Both the position numbers and the translations under genes were made by a program. Of a stretch of 64,000 bases of DNA, positions 36,229 through 47,676 are shown in pieces. Below the pieces are notes generated by a model. It ran no database searches, was not told the DNA's origin, and was given only the letters and a program-made list of their open reading frames with translations. This stretch comes from Brachionus manjavacas (taxonomy: Eukaryota > Rotifera > Eurotatoria > Ploima > Brachionidae): positions 248,001 to 312,000 of the forward strand of contig JAHQIY010000020.1 of the NCBI GenBank assembly GCA_019054805.1. The letters are read 5' to 3'. Positions within the stretch are counted from its first letter, which is position 1. The number at the start of each line of letters is the position of its first letter.

Positions 36229-39200
36229 ATGACTGATTGTCCGGACCCCCACAACGATCGTCTGATTCAAATGCAGATTCAAAGATGCCATAGCCAAATA
36301 TACCACAACAATTCGATACGCTCAACCAAACACGTTAACACAACTAACTTCCACTACAAGTTACGCCGAATGTAAGTCGATTTTTTCTCAAAAATTTTCT
36401 TATCAACAGACTTTAAGAGCCTTTAGCTTAATTTCAATTAATTGAAAAATTAAAGCTAACATTTTAGTTGATCTTTTATTTAAAAAAAATTGAAACTTAA
36501 TTGCCATAAACATTAAGCATCTAAATTAGATGTTCCCTTTCTGGTCCTAGCATTTAAAACTAAAAAATTTTATGTTTGTGAATTCATGGAAGTTTTAAAG
36601 TATGGCTGTGATCTATGGTCAAATTCTTAGTTGGTATTAACAGTGTCTTTTAATCTAAAAAAAAGTTTTTCAATTCTCAAAGTAGTTGTTGACATCTAAA
36701 GGTTAGCAAACCTTTCTAAAGACTGATTAACATTTGTTCTTTTTGTTAATTTAAATTGATCAAATTTTTGAAATTTGTTCAAGGCCTTGTCATTTTATTT
36801 TTGAATTGCTAAATAAATGGCTAAATTTAGAATTAAATGATTGAGTTGAATAGATAAATTTAAATTTTTTTATCTTTCATTGATCTAATTTAGTAAAAAT
36901 AAGCTAAAAAAAAAAAATTGTCATTAAATAATTTTTCCAAAAAGATAACATAAAATTTTTATAGTTAATACTTGGTAAATAATATAGAGTAGAATATGGA
37001 CGGCTGAGAAAATCTGATAATTTTTTTTAAGATTAAATTTTGAAAAATTAATAAAATAAAAAACAAAATTAGTAATTAAAATATGTTTAATGTAATAAAA
37101 TTATTCAACATATATTGGAGGCTTTTTTTTAAATGTTGATTAATTGGGAACTTTTCAGCTACCAAATTATTTTGTAAAAACTTTGTTTTCTTTAAAATTA
37201 AAAATTGTTCTCGTGACGCACAAATCTAAAAAAAAATAATTTAAATATAAAAAAATTTAATGGTGATTTTTTTTTAAATTTTAATAATTATTTTTATGGT
37301 TAAATTATTGATATTAAATGAGCGGTAAAATACCATACCACAAAATTTTAGGGTACTACGTTTTAAATAACTAAGAAAATTTGTCATTTCTTCAAATTTT
37401 TTGAAAACACCATATAACATGACTTATGGACAGAAGTTTTCATTTTCCATCTAACTCGAGAAGATTATTAGAGTTGTTTAAAAAAAATAGCATTGAAAAA
37501 ACCAAATTTTAAAAAGAGTTAATTAATAAAATAAATGTATTGAGATAAAAAAATTAAAAATTTAAATTAGAAAAATATTCTAAAAAAAAGCAGGGCGAAT
37601 TATTTTATCCAAAAATTTTATTTTTTAAATTAATTGAAAAAGTAAGTATTTAAAATAATTTTTTTTAATAGTACATAAAATATGCTAAATAATCAAAATT
37701 CATTAAGATCCAAAAATTACAATATCTTAATAAATTAAGCTTAGATATAAAATGAAATCAAAAAATAGGCTATTAAAACTTAAAAAATTGATCATACTTC
37801 ATTCCTAAATTGATCTTTGATAGCGATGACTTTTGGTCCTACAAAATTGGATAAAATTTCCAAATCGTTTTTTTCTAACTGAAAACCAAAATCTTTATAT
37901 AATAAAGATAAGTCATAAATTGGGATCCTTGTCACCTTTTGTATTTTTTTTCTGCTAAAAGATTGTTTATTTCTATTTTCAAAGAGTTTTCTTAGCTTTC
38001 CGAGGACAAAATTTTCTAAATATTTCAGATCATTTAGGAGTTTTAATTTTAGATCACTCTCTGATTTTATGTTTCCCAAAACATACCCCATGAGGTCTTG
38101 GTGAATTTTTTTGTTGCCGATGCGTACTATTTTACATTTTCCCTAAGTTAAGGACCATGTTTCATTCAACAGTCCATTAAAATTCTTCACGGTCTTTTGG
38201 ATTCTTGATTGTACTGAAAAAATTTCTTTGACCAGGAAACATTTTAAAGAGAACTGATAATCAATTCATTTGGCGTTTAGTCATTTATGAAGATAATGAA
38301 CAAAAATGGCCCTAAAACAGATGATAGCAACGCTTTGAATTGGTTTTCAGACGGACGATTTACCATCAAAAACTACTCCCTGTTGCCTTTTGGAAAGAAA
38401 AGCGATCAACCAACCTCATATTTTATCTTTAATTCCAAAGGATTCCAATTTGACAACTAACACAGGATGTGGAATCAATTAACTCAATCTTTAAATTACA
38501 TACAGAAATTTTTATAAGTTCTATTTGATTCAGCTTTGTAACTGAGGTAGCTTTATTGCATAGATTGAATTTGTTACGGCAAAGTTTTTTGAGATCTTTG
38601 GTTAACCAATTTTTAAAACATTCTTAGGTGACAATTTTTTTTATTGTGAAAACACTTATATAACTTAAAATTTTATTCAATCGATTAAATTAAAACTTAA
38701 ATTTTTTATTAATCAAAAGCTTAATTCTGGATAATTAAATTTTTTATAAAAATCCATTTTTAAAGCACACAAGCTATTTTAAAATTTTAGAAATTAAAGA
38801 AAAAATTTTAAAAAATTTCTATCAATAATTGTAAGCTGTTTTTGTTTATTTAAAAAAAAGTAAAATAGAGTTTCAAAGAATTTACATTTTTTTTTAAGAG
38901 AAACAAAAAATTGATCAATTACCTGGAACAAAGGTCTAAATTCTTCAAAATTTTGATTTCTTATATTAATCAATTAAAAAAATTGATTAAAATAAAATCA
39001 GCTTAATTTCCTTATTATTTATTAAATAACATAAATTTAAATGAGCATATAAGTTGAATATTTAGATTCGTCGTAAATAACGAAAATTGACTTGGTCAAA
39101 TTTAATTACTTTTATATTTATTTTATTCAATTTTGAAATTATTTTTTTATTATTTTTTTACCTATGTGGTCTATACAAGTTTTTTTTGTCTATAAATAAT

Positions 39201-42200
39201 AATAGATAATAAAATAATAATAATATTTCACCTGGTCGGTCCAAACTAATTAAGATAAAATTTAAAATTATTTGATCCAAATTGCTTGTTAAATGATTCA
39301 AAAAATAAATCTCCCACTTGAAATAAAACTAAACATAATCCTAACATTTTTTAATAAATTAATAAATTTTTACTTAACACGTTTTTTTCCATTGAAGCTA
39401 CAGTACCATATTGGTCAAGTACCACTATATGGTCATATTGGTTGGCGTTTTGTTCGCTGGCCTCCTCACAGGCCTCAGTTTTCTCAAACAACCCCTGCCT
39501 GACATAATGGACCCGAGTCGGGTAAGTGAATTTTTTCCTCTAGTCACGCGATCATCTTTTTTCGGCTAGGGTTTTGGAGCACGCGGTCCCGGCACTCTAA
39601 CAAGTCAGTTGATAGTGATGAAAAATGTCAACTCCCAGTTGACCAAATACAATGACTACATACTTGATTTGTACGAAAAAAAAAAGCTTCAAAACATGGC
39701 TGTGGAGCAAAATTACGAAGAAAATTTCAACCAAAATTTTGACCAAAATTTCAACCAAAATTTTGACCAAAAGTACGACCATAATTATGACCAAAAGTAC
39801 GACCATAATTATGACAATAATTTTGACCAAAAGTACGACCTAAAGTATGACCAAAATTATGACCATAATTTTGACCAAAATTTTGATCACTCTGACTACG
39901 ACAACGACACTGTTTATGACTTCGAAAATGCTGAAAAAAGGCACAGTATTAACAAACGTCACATGGTATACGAACTGTCCGATGAGGATGAGTTTAATCT
40001 TTTGTTGGATCAAGTGATCTACAATAATTTAAAAGGGGAAGAAATTATGAGAATGCTCGAGCCTGACGAGCTTAAGATGACCAATTATCCAAGTCTGGAC
40101 CAGACATACGCCACTTGTAACTTTTCCAGTGCGTTAGACTCAAACTTGGAGTTTTACTTTCACAATAAAGACAACCATGATATGTTGACAGTTGACAATT
40201 TAAAAAAACTTTGCCAATGGGACCATTCTTTGACCCGGAACCTTAATTTTAGTTGCAATTGCTACATTTCGCTGCCTAGATTTATCCAGCTGCTGAACAA
40301 TAAGGCCAAATGTGAGGACATTGATGAGTCTGATGTGGCACATTTTCGCAATGTGAGCAAAGCGTGCCACAGCTTGGAAAACAGCGGGGTCTTGTACGCA
40401 TTTGCCGAGACTGACCGCCAAAAATCAGAGATTATGAAGCTAATTGACAAAAAGAAACCATTGAACAAATTTGTTAAGTTGGCTGGCCTGGACCAGTCCA
40501 TTTGTTCTTACAAAAATCTAATGTACATTCTATACGAGTTTTTAGTTGACAAAAATTTTGCATCTACTGATAAAGTCAGCTATTCTGCGCTGGTCATCAG
40601 CAATGAAAATAAAGTATACAGCAACGAGTTTTTGTTTAATTACTACTATAGGAATTACCATGGATCGAGTTACAAATTGGGTGACATAAATGGCACTGAG
40701 TTGAACGCAATTAACTTGGCTGGTATTCGGATGGAAGCGGCGATGCGCGTCATCGGCGCCGAGATGATGCTCATAGCCGTGGCCATCACTCTGATTGTCA
40801 TGGTCACTTTGGTCTACCTGAGGTCCATATTCATTTCGTTCATTGTCAATCTTGGAGTTGTGGTCAGCTTTGGCATAGCGTTTTTTTTCTACCGAATTGT
40901 TTTCGGCATAGTTCTGTTCCCGTTCTTGAACATGATGGCTGCTTTTTTGCTCATTGGCATCGCTTGTGACAATGTGTACGTTCTTTTCGACTGTTGGTAC
41001 ACGGAAAAAGCCAAAGTGATCATGGAGGACTTGCCCGATCAACTCGAAGCATCTGGCAATGATGATCAAGCAATGCTGGACAAAGCTAGACCGTTGCCAA
41101 CTATTTTTATAAAGAAAAAATTTTATAAATCGAAAAATTTTGACTGCAGGGATATGCCTGAGTTGTACCGTGAGTTGACTGAAAAAGGTAAGTTATTGTG
41201 ATTTTTTTTTTGAATTTTTTTTTAAACCACCCTATTTTGCCTATTTGACTTTGAATTAGAAATGTCAAAATTACTTTGCTTGATGGTATCAGGTATCCAA
41301 ACCGATACTTAAGATACTTTTAAAAAAAATGTTTTTATTTGAGTGAAAATTATAAGTATGTTGATAATACTGAAAGTATCGAAAAAATTGATCTCAATAC
41401 TTTTGGCACTTTTACTAAGCTTTTTTAACTGAATATTAAGTTTTTAATTAAATTTAGAAAAAGTATTATGTCAAATAATTTAATACCTGATTCTATTGTT
41501 AGAATTTTTACAATGATACCTACCATCCTTGAGTAGTTTATCGGTATCGGGAAAAATTGATTAATAGAATTGAAAAAAATTTTATGAATTTTTTAAGAAA
41601 AAAACCTTAAATATTTTAACACTTTTTTAAACTATTTTTTTAACAACTAACTGTTGCAAATGAGCAAAACATTAATTTTATGACTTGATAAAAAAATTTC
41701 AAACTCTGACTCTTTTACTTTAATTTTAAAAGACAAACACTTGATTGAGAAGCTTTAAAAGTAAATTTATTTTATTTTTTTTTATGCAACTGATTAAAAA
41801 TAAATTAATTTGAAAAAAAATAATTAATATTCGTTTTAAATAATATAATAGCTTTATAGAGAAAAGTTATTTAAAATGTTACACCCAAAAATAAAGAATT
41901 AATTTTAAAACTATTTTACTTAGTTCTTTAAATTTATTTTTGCTTTTTTTAAATTAACATAATTTCAAACAAATTCTTATTTAAATAAAATTTCGAACTA
42001 ATTTAAATTTAAATTTAATGAACTAAACAATTATAGTTTTAAATTAATTCTTTTTTTTAAACTTTATAGAGCCCCAAAAAGAGAGAAACTAAACTTTCAA
42101 TATTGTTCTTATTAATCATTTTCACCCCGATACCGATACAATACTCGAGGATCGGATATATCATTTGAAAAATACCAATTCAGAATCAGGTATTCAGATT

Positions 42201-45200
42201 AAGTATCAGACTTGAAAAAAGACTTAAAATTCAGCTAGCTAGTCAATCACCTTTTTTATGTTAAAATTTTTAATTTAAAGAAAAGTGACAAAAGTATTGA
42301 AATCAATATTTCCGACACTTTTTCAGAATATAGATAGTTTTATTAATTTTAGATAATTAAATACTTTAGCCTATTATTTTAAAGAATTTAAAATAAAGTA
42401 TCAAAAGTATCTGTTTCATTACATTACCTCGTTACTTCCTTGGAAGTCAAGTAATTTTGCCATCCCTACTTTGAATTTACAAAAAAATTTTTTTTGAATG
42501 TTTAAAAATTATCCTTTTATTCTATGAAGAAAAAATGTTATTACTTAATTTCAAATAAAAATAGAATATTTAGAAATAAAATTCACAATTTTACTTAACT
42601 TTTATAATTTTTCTGTACGATAGTGAATATATAAATTTAGCCGAGACACAGTTTGGACATTTTAAGTATTTCTTTCAAAAAAATGAAAAAAGAATAAAAA
42701 TTATTAGAGCAGTATTTTTTTTTGGGTTTAAATTTATGATTCATAAGAAATATGTGTTTTATTCGTAATGAATCCTCTTTCAAGAATAATTAAACAAATT
42801 TTTTAATGACTTCGTTTCACAAATTTACCTGAATTTTTTTATCTCTAATAAATTTAAACTAAGCTTAGGTAATCATTTTTTCAATAAATACAACTTATAT
42901 TTTTTAATTCATTAAAATGACAATAAAACATGGAAAAAATCAGCAATCAAACAAATGAAGTTTAAATAAAAATCCTTTTTCTTTATGACGCCTCTTCACT
43001 TATTTAAATCATAATGGCGATTTAAAATAAACCTTTTTTTAGTATAAAATTAATTTATTATTTTTAGATTTTAGCTTATTTTAAGAATTGAAAATTGAAA
43101 ATATTACAATCAATAAATTTTCACTAAGGCAAGTTCTTTTAAGACAAGGCTAAATGATGCCAAAAAAAATTTAAAAATAAAAATTTTACATACTTTTACT
43201 TTGTTCGTATGAAGGATGAATTGTTTTTTTTTCATTAGTTGACATAATGATGTTTGTTAATGAACAGTTACTTTGTTTTGTTTTGTTTCAATTTATAAAA
43301 AATTTTTATAAGAACTTACACGTTTTGAATAAAGATAATATCATTATTAAAAAGCTCGTTTTTGACTTTTTTGAATTTTTGAAAATAAAATTAAATACTT
43401 GAAAAAAATTCCATTAATTTAATATTAAATTGAGCTTGTTTACTTTTCGCTATTTATAGAATCCGGTTGTTAAATAGTGACTGCAAAAAATATTATATTT
43501 TCAGTTTATAATTGTTTAAAAATTGAAATAACATATAGTTGAGATTAAAAAATTTTAAAGTTTTTATACTAAAAAAATCATAGATCATTTTTAAATTAAT
43601 AAAAATTTTAAAAAACACATTTTATTATTGCTATTACCTTCCAAACTATTCAATTGAAGAGATGAAGTTAACAACAGTGTCGAATTTTTTTTTAAAGCTT
43701 ATTGTTAAGCATCAATATATTGTATAAAACTTTTATTACAAATAATTGATCGGTAAGCTCCTAATTTTGACTCAAATTAAATTAATAAATTTTTTATTAT
43801 CCAATTTGCTTGCATGTTTTACAGAACTTAAGTGGTGCATCTATAAATTAAGAAATAGTTTTGATAGATCTTATTTGAACAATGTTTTAAACGTAAATAA
43901 AAAAATGACCTGTTTTTGGGATATGAATAAAAATATTATGATAAAAGAGAAATTTAGCTCGAAAATCACAAAATTTAATTAGAATTTTTCAATTTTTTTC
44001 CACAAATATTAAATAAAATTTAAATTTTTAAAAATTTTTATCCTTAAAAAATGAAAACTAATTTATTAAAAAGTATTTCTATGTTTTATCTCTTTAAAAT
44101 TTTTGAATTTATGAATTGAAAATAGAAAATTTAAATTTTTTTTAATTCTAAAAGAGCTTTTGCTTGACAAAGATAAAAGTAAAAAAATAAAATAATAAAA
44201 AATAAATTGACTTCATAAAAGACTTCATAAAATTTTTTAATTTTTTTTCTGATTTAAATAAAAGAGAAGTCTTATTTATTTATGTAGCTTTTTGTTAAAT
44301 TTATTAAGTTTTAAAATACATATTAGATATAAATATCTAATCCATATTATTTAACTGGATTTTAAAAAAGGCAAAAAAAGAATAAAATTAAACCAAGAAT
44401 TATGATTTTAATAATAGTCGCATGATTTGAATTCAATTTTAATAGTGCTGTTTCTATTAGCTTTTTTCTTTTTATTTATTTTAGCTTTATAAATAAAATT
44501 AAAAAAAATGATAAATAATAAAGATTGAGTTTTTGATTCCTTATTTATATATTTAAATTTTTGCCCGAATTCTGTTATCTTAAAATCTGACTTTAAACCT
44601 TTTTTTACTAAATCAAAAACTAAAAAGTTAATGGGTCTAATGTCCGCTCTTTTTTTATAATTAAGTTCGTAATTTTACGATAAAAAAATTAATCTTAAAC
44701 TTCAGAAACTGAATTTAAAAATTAAGAAATAATTTTTTTAAATTTATAAAAGTTTAATTGAAAAAAAATGTTAAATATTAAATTATGATATTATTAAATC
44801 TTTTTATTTTGCCTTCATTAAAGGTACCTTGAAATCGATTACACAAATTTTTAATAAAATACATAAAAATCTAAGACCTTTTTTAATATTTCACCATGAA
44901 TTTATTTTAAAAATGTGTTTAAAAATAAAAATTTTATTATTTTTTAACTCTAAAAATTAAAAAAAAATATTTTCATGTTCTTTGGTAAAGCTTCTTGAGT
45001 GTGTCACTAATTTATTTTTCAAAATGCTCGCACTTTGAATTTTTTTAATTATTTACGGGCCATTTTACTACCACTTTTTAAATCAAGTAATTTTTTTAAT
45101 TCCGACATTTTAAAATATTAAAACTTTTTTTAAAAATTAACAATCTATTTTTTTTTTTAAATTTTAACAATTAGTTTAGAAATAAATAATTAAAAATTTG

Positions 45201-47554
45201 TGGTTTTTAAACGGGTCCTGCTAAAACACTGAGCGCCAAAGTTTGAAAAATCCTGACCCCCACTTTTTTAACTAAAGAAAAAATAATTTTAAAAGTTCTA
45301 ACATTGAATTTAGTTTAAAAATTTTCCATTCCTTTTCAAAATTGGATTTTTTTTATCATCTACGTAACATGTTCTAACGAAAATGAATTTTACTCTTAGA
45401 ACATATTTCAAAAGCTCTTGAAATTCTCTTCAAGAATAAGAGGGGGAGTTAGCTGAGGGTAGGATTTTCAAAAAAAAAAAATCCAATTTTCAAAAAGAAC
45501 AGAAAATTCCAAACTAAATTCCATGTCAAAACTTTTAAAAAAATTTTTTGGTTAAAAATGTAGGGGTCAGGTTTTTAGTAGGACCCATTCAAACTGAATA
45601 CGCGTTTTTTAAGTTAAATAAAAAAATAATTTTTTAATAAAAATAAAAATTTTATCCAAAAGGCATTGACATAAACAAATATGCATTGAACATGTCGTAT
45701 GTGCGTCAAGCTCCATTGAGCAACGAGCAAATGATAAGAGCCATGTCGGGCACATTGCATCACGCAGCCAGCAGCATATTTGTCACATCGTTCACAACCG
45801 CGGCCGCCTTCATGACCAACCTTATAACCAAACTGCCCGTGGTTCAGCTGTTCGGCTTTTTCACCGGCTCTTGCATCATAGTCTACTTCATCCTGGTAAT
45901 AACAGTGATATCCGCGTTCGTAGTCACCTACGAAAAGTACCTGCAGCATTTCAGCTCCAAATTTTCATGCAGCAAAAAACTGGAGCAATTGTACGAAAAG
46001 AGCATCGAGACCATGTCTCAAATAAACCAGTATGTGATCAGTGAACGTTTGCCAAGCATGTTGTTCAGGCTGCGCGCACTCTGGTTCGTGGTCTTTCTGG
46101 CAGTGGGCTGCTGGGGCATGTATGCCGTATTTGTCGATCCAAAGCTCAGACCCAACTCCAAATGGCGCTACGAATTCTTCCAAAAAGGAAACAAATTCGA
46201 AAATTTTGAGTTTGGTCTGCGCGATCAATTTCTGGCCTATGTGAACCACGAGCAGCGCAACATGACCAATCCGGAGATATTTTTTGTGTTCGGCATCAGC
46301 AATGAGGACACGGGTCGTGTGTTTGACCCGGACGACGACGGCCATTTGGTCTTCGACCCCAACTTTAACTTTTTGTCCGAACACTCTCAGCTATGGGTGA
46401 ATGAGTTCATAACCAAACGACTGAATGAAAACAAGCATTTGTTCCTGAGCGAGGACATTGTGTCCGAGTGGCAGGCCTATTTGTTTCAGATGCAGTTTTT
46501 TTGCCAGAAAATCCTCGAAGTAGACCTGTTCAGTGGTAAAGTGAACCTGCCATTTGAAAGCGACAAGCTGCATAGGTGCCAAGAAAAAATCAAAAAACTG
46601 CTCGAGGACTCGGACCTGATGAGTTTTGAGAATTTGATGGCGGCGTTTCCGCGCCGCATCATTTTTGTCTCCAATGAAAAAGGAGTGGCTGGTCTAATCC
46701 TGCGAGTGAACGCGAACAGCTCATTTTTTGACTTTGACTCGGTGGACGCCTACTACCATCAGCTGGTCGACTTCCAGAACAAGTACATAAAGCCAGGACC
46801 GGTTGGATTGAACACCGGATGGTTTATCAGTGTTGGCTTTGCCTTGTACGACCTGCAGAACCAGTTGATCACGGGCACGTACTCGTCGCTGGTCGCTTCC
46901 ATGATAATTGCGCTGGTCTTTTTGCTGTTGACCAGCGGCAACATATTCATTGCTTTCTATGCCATAACAAGCATTTCGTTTAGCATTGCGGTCACCATTG
47001 CCATATTTGTGTCGCTGGGCTGGGAGCTGAGCATTCTGGAGTCGGTGGTGATCATAATGAGTGTGGGACTGTCGGTGGACTTTGCGTGCCACTACGGAGT
47101 CGCCTACATCAACTCGGACAGAAATTTTCCAAGGGTCAAAGAAAAGTCTTTGTGGAAGAGCTATGTGATGGCGAACGCGGAGAGAAAGCTCAGGATCAAG
47201 GACGTGTTTAGGCGGGTGGGCTCGGCGGTTCTGATGGCCGCGTTGACAACCTTTTTGGCCGGCACCAGCATGTATCCGTCCAAGTTGACCAGTTTTTCCA
47301 AAATGGGACAATTTCTCATGCTCGTAATGTGCACTAGTTATTTGTATGCGACATTTATGTTCGTGCCGCTGTGCGCCATGTTCGGTCCGACGCACAACTT
47401 CGGCAATTTGAACTTCAGAGACTGGGGAATGAAGATTGCCAAGGCGTGCTACAAGAAAGCGCACCACCAGCACAGGCAGGCCGATGCGGCCGAAGAGCAG
47501 AGCTTGAATAATGTGGTTAGTTTTAGTATGGCAGGGACCAAGAGTGGTGAGTGA
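36229..47554 (+). CDS. DISP: Dispatched-like RND transporter
   Basis: Dispatched proteins release lipid-modified Hedgehog from producing cells and belong to the RND/Patched superfamily. Four exons fit in phase: 36229-36371, 39404-39521, 39570-41187 and 45663-47554, giving 1256 residues. TM1 (about 50-72) reads YHYMVILVGVLFAGLLTGL, then GFGARGPGTLTSQL matches the Dispatched GFEARGT segment. A long extracellular loop carries a D/N/Y-rich repeat (about 140-197). The first sterol-sensing-like TM block (about 476-570) has GIACDN, where RND proteins usually show GxxxDD. Exon 4 begins with the block HHAASSIFVTSFTTAAAF, typical of Dispatched, and a second loop leads to the C-terminal TM block with MSVGLSVDFACHYGVAY (about 1090-1105). 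A donor-like GTGAGT overlaps the stop, so a further 3' exon is possible. It is more Dispatched- than Patched-like. Confidence 0.88.
36372..37791. other. Dispatched-like intron 1, left part
   Basis: AT-rich intronic sequence without recognisable coding or repeat features. Confidence 0.4.
37792..38600 (-). mobile_element. reverse-transcriptase fossil in Dispatched-like intron 1
   Basis: Read on the minus strand, KLESFGIKDKI, then WLIAFLSKRQQGVVFDGKSS, then WSLTxGKCKIVRIGNKK follow the order of non-LTR reverse-transcriptase palm motifs (FGI, W-FLS-R-Q-V, and the KC-V box), with stops and frameshifts and a ruined catalytic region. An open stretch (38091-37792) continues the thumb region. It looks like a different family from the 15-kb element, nearer to common CR1/L2 types. 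Confidence 0.65.
38601..39403. other. Dispatched-like intron 1, right part
   Basis: AT-rich intronic sequence leading to the exon 2 acceptor at 39401-39403. Nothing recognised. Confidence 0.4.
39727..39897 (+). repeat. in-frame Asp/Asn/aromatic coding repeat in the Dispatched-like loop
   Basis: Within exon 3 about 57 codons alternate acidic or amide residues with Phe or Tyr (units such as NQNFDQ, KYDHNYDQ). At DNA level it is a degenerate 12- to 24-bp tandem repeat based on AATTTTGACCAA and AAGTACGACCAT. It lies in the first extracellular loop after TM1. Confidence 0.9.
41257..42468. mobile_element. hAT-like non-autonomous element with perfect 8-bp TSD
   Basis: The direct repeat CTTTGAAT flanks the element (41249-41256 and 42469-42476). 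Terminal inverted repeats begin TAGAAATGTCAAAATTACTT on the left and TAGGGATGGCAAAATTACTT on the right (complement), the TA-G start and 8-bp duplication typical of hAT elements. The interior repeats GGTATC/GATACC motifs near both ends (for example GTATCGGTATC and ATACCGATAC) and has no coding capacity. It lies in Dispatched-like intron 3. Confidence 0.88.
42477..45212. other. Dispatched-like intron 3, middle part
   Basis: Very AT-rich sequence. A 78-codon plus-strand frame at 43746-43982 has no motif. No RNA gene or repeat is recognised. Confidence 0.4.
45213..45586. mobile_element. 374-bp fold-back MITE
   Basis: Inverted arms of about 140 bp begin GGGTCCTGCTAAAA on the left and GGGTCCTACTAAAA on the right complement, share TGACCCC and GAATTTAGTTT, and end near AAAATTGGATTTTTTT. 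Only about 90 bp separates the arms. Flanks (TTAAAC and ATTCAAAC) are similar but do not give a clear target duplication. It ends about 75 bp before exon 4 of the Dispatched-like gene. Confidence 0.8.
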
Positions 47555-47670
47555 AAAGAGAGATGGGCGCGTGGTAATTACGAATCTCAATTTGGAGATG
47601 CTTTCTAACAGTGCCTAATACTTCCATTTGTTCTAAAGAGATTTAGTTTTGTCACACAATTTTAGACGAA

Positions 47671-47676
47671 AATAAA
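47671..47676 (+). terminator. candidate poly(A) signal of the Dispatched-like gene
   Basis: AATAAA occurs 117 bp after the stop codon, followed by T-rich sequence. Position supports it. Confidence 0.45.

Noticed and set aside
43746-43982. 78-codon plus-strand frame inside Dispatched-like intron 3
   Set aside because: Low-complexity Leu/Lys/Asn-rich translation typical of AT-rich DNA.
46721-47590. 289-codon minus-strand open frame opposite Dispatched-like exon 4
   Set aside because: It is antisense to a conserved RND transporter exon; its His/Arg-rich composition reflects codon use on the other strand.
47544-47640. Additional intron overlapping the Dispatched-like stop (GTGAGT donor)
   Set aside because: The uninterrupted frame already ends at a stop followed by a poly(A) signal, and no conserved downstream exon is visible.
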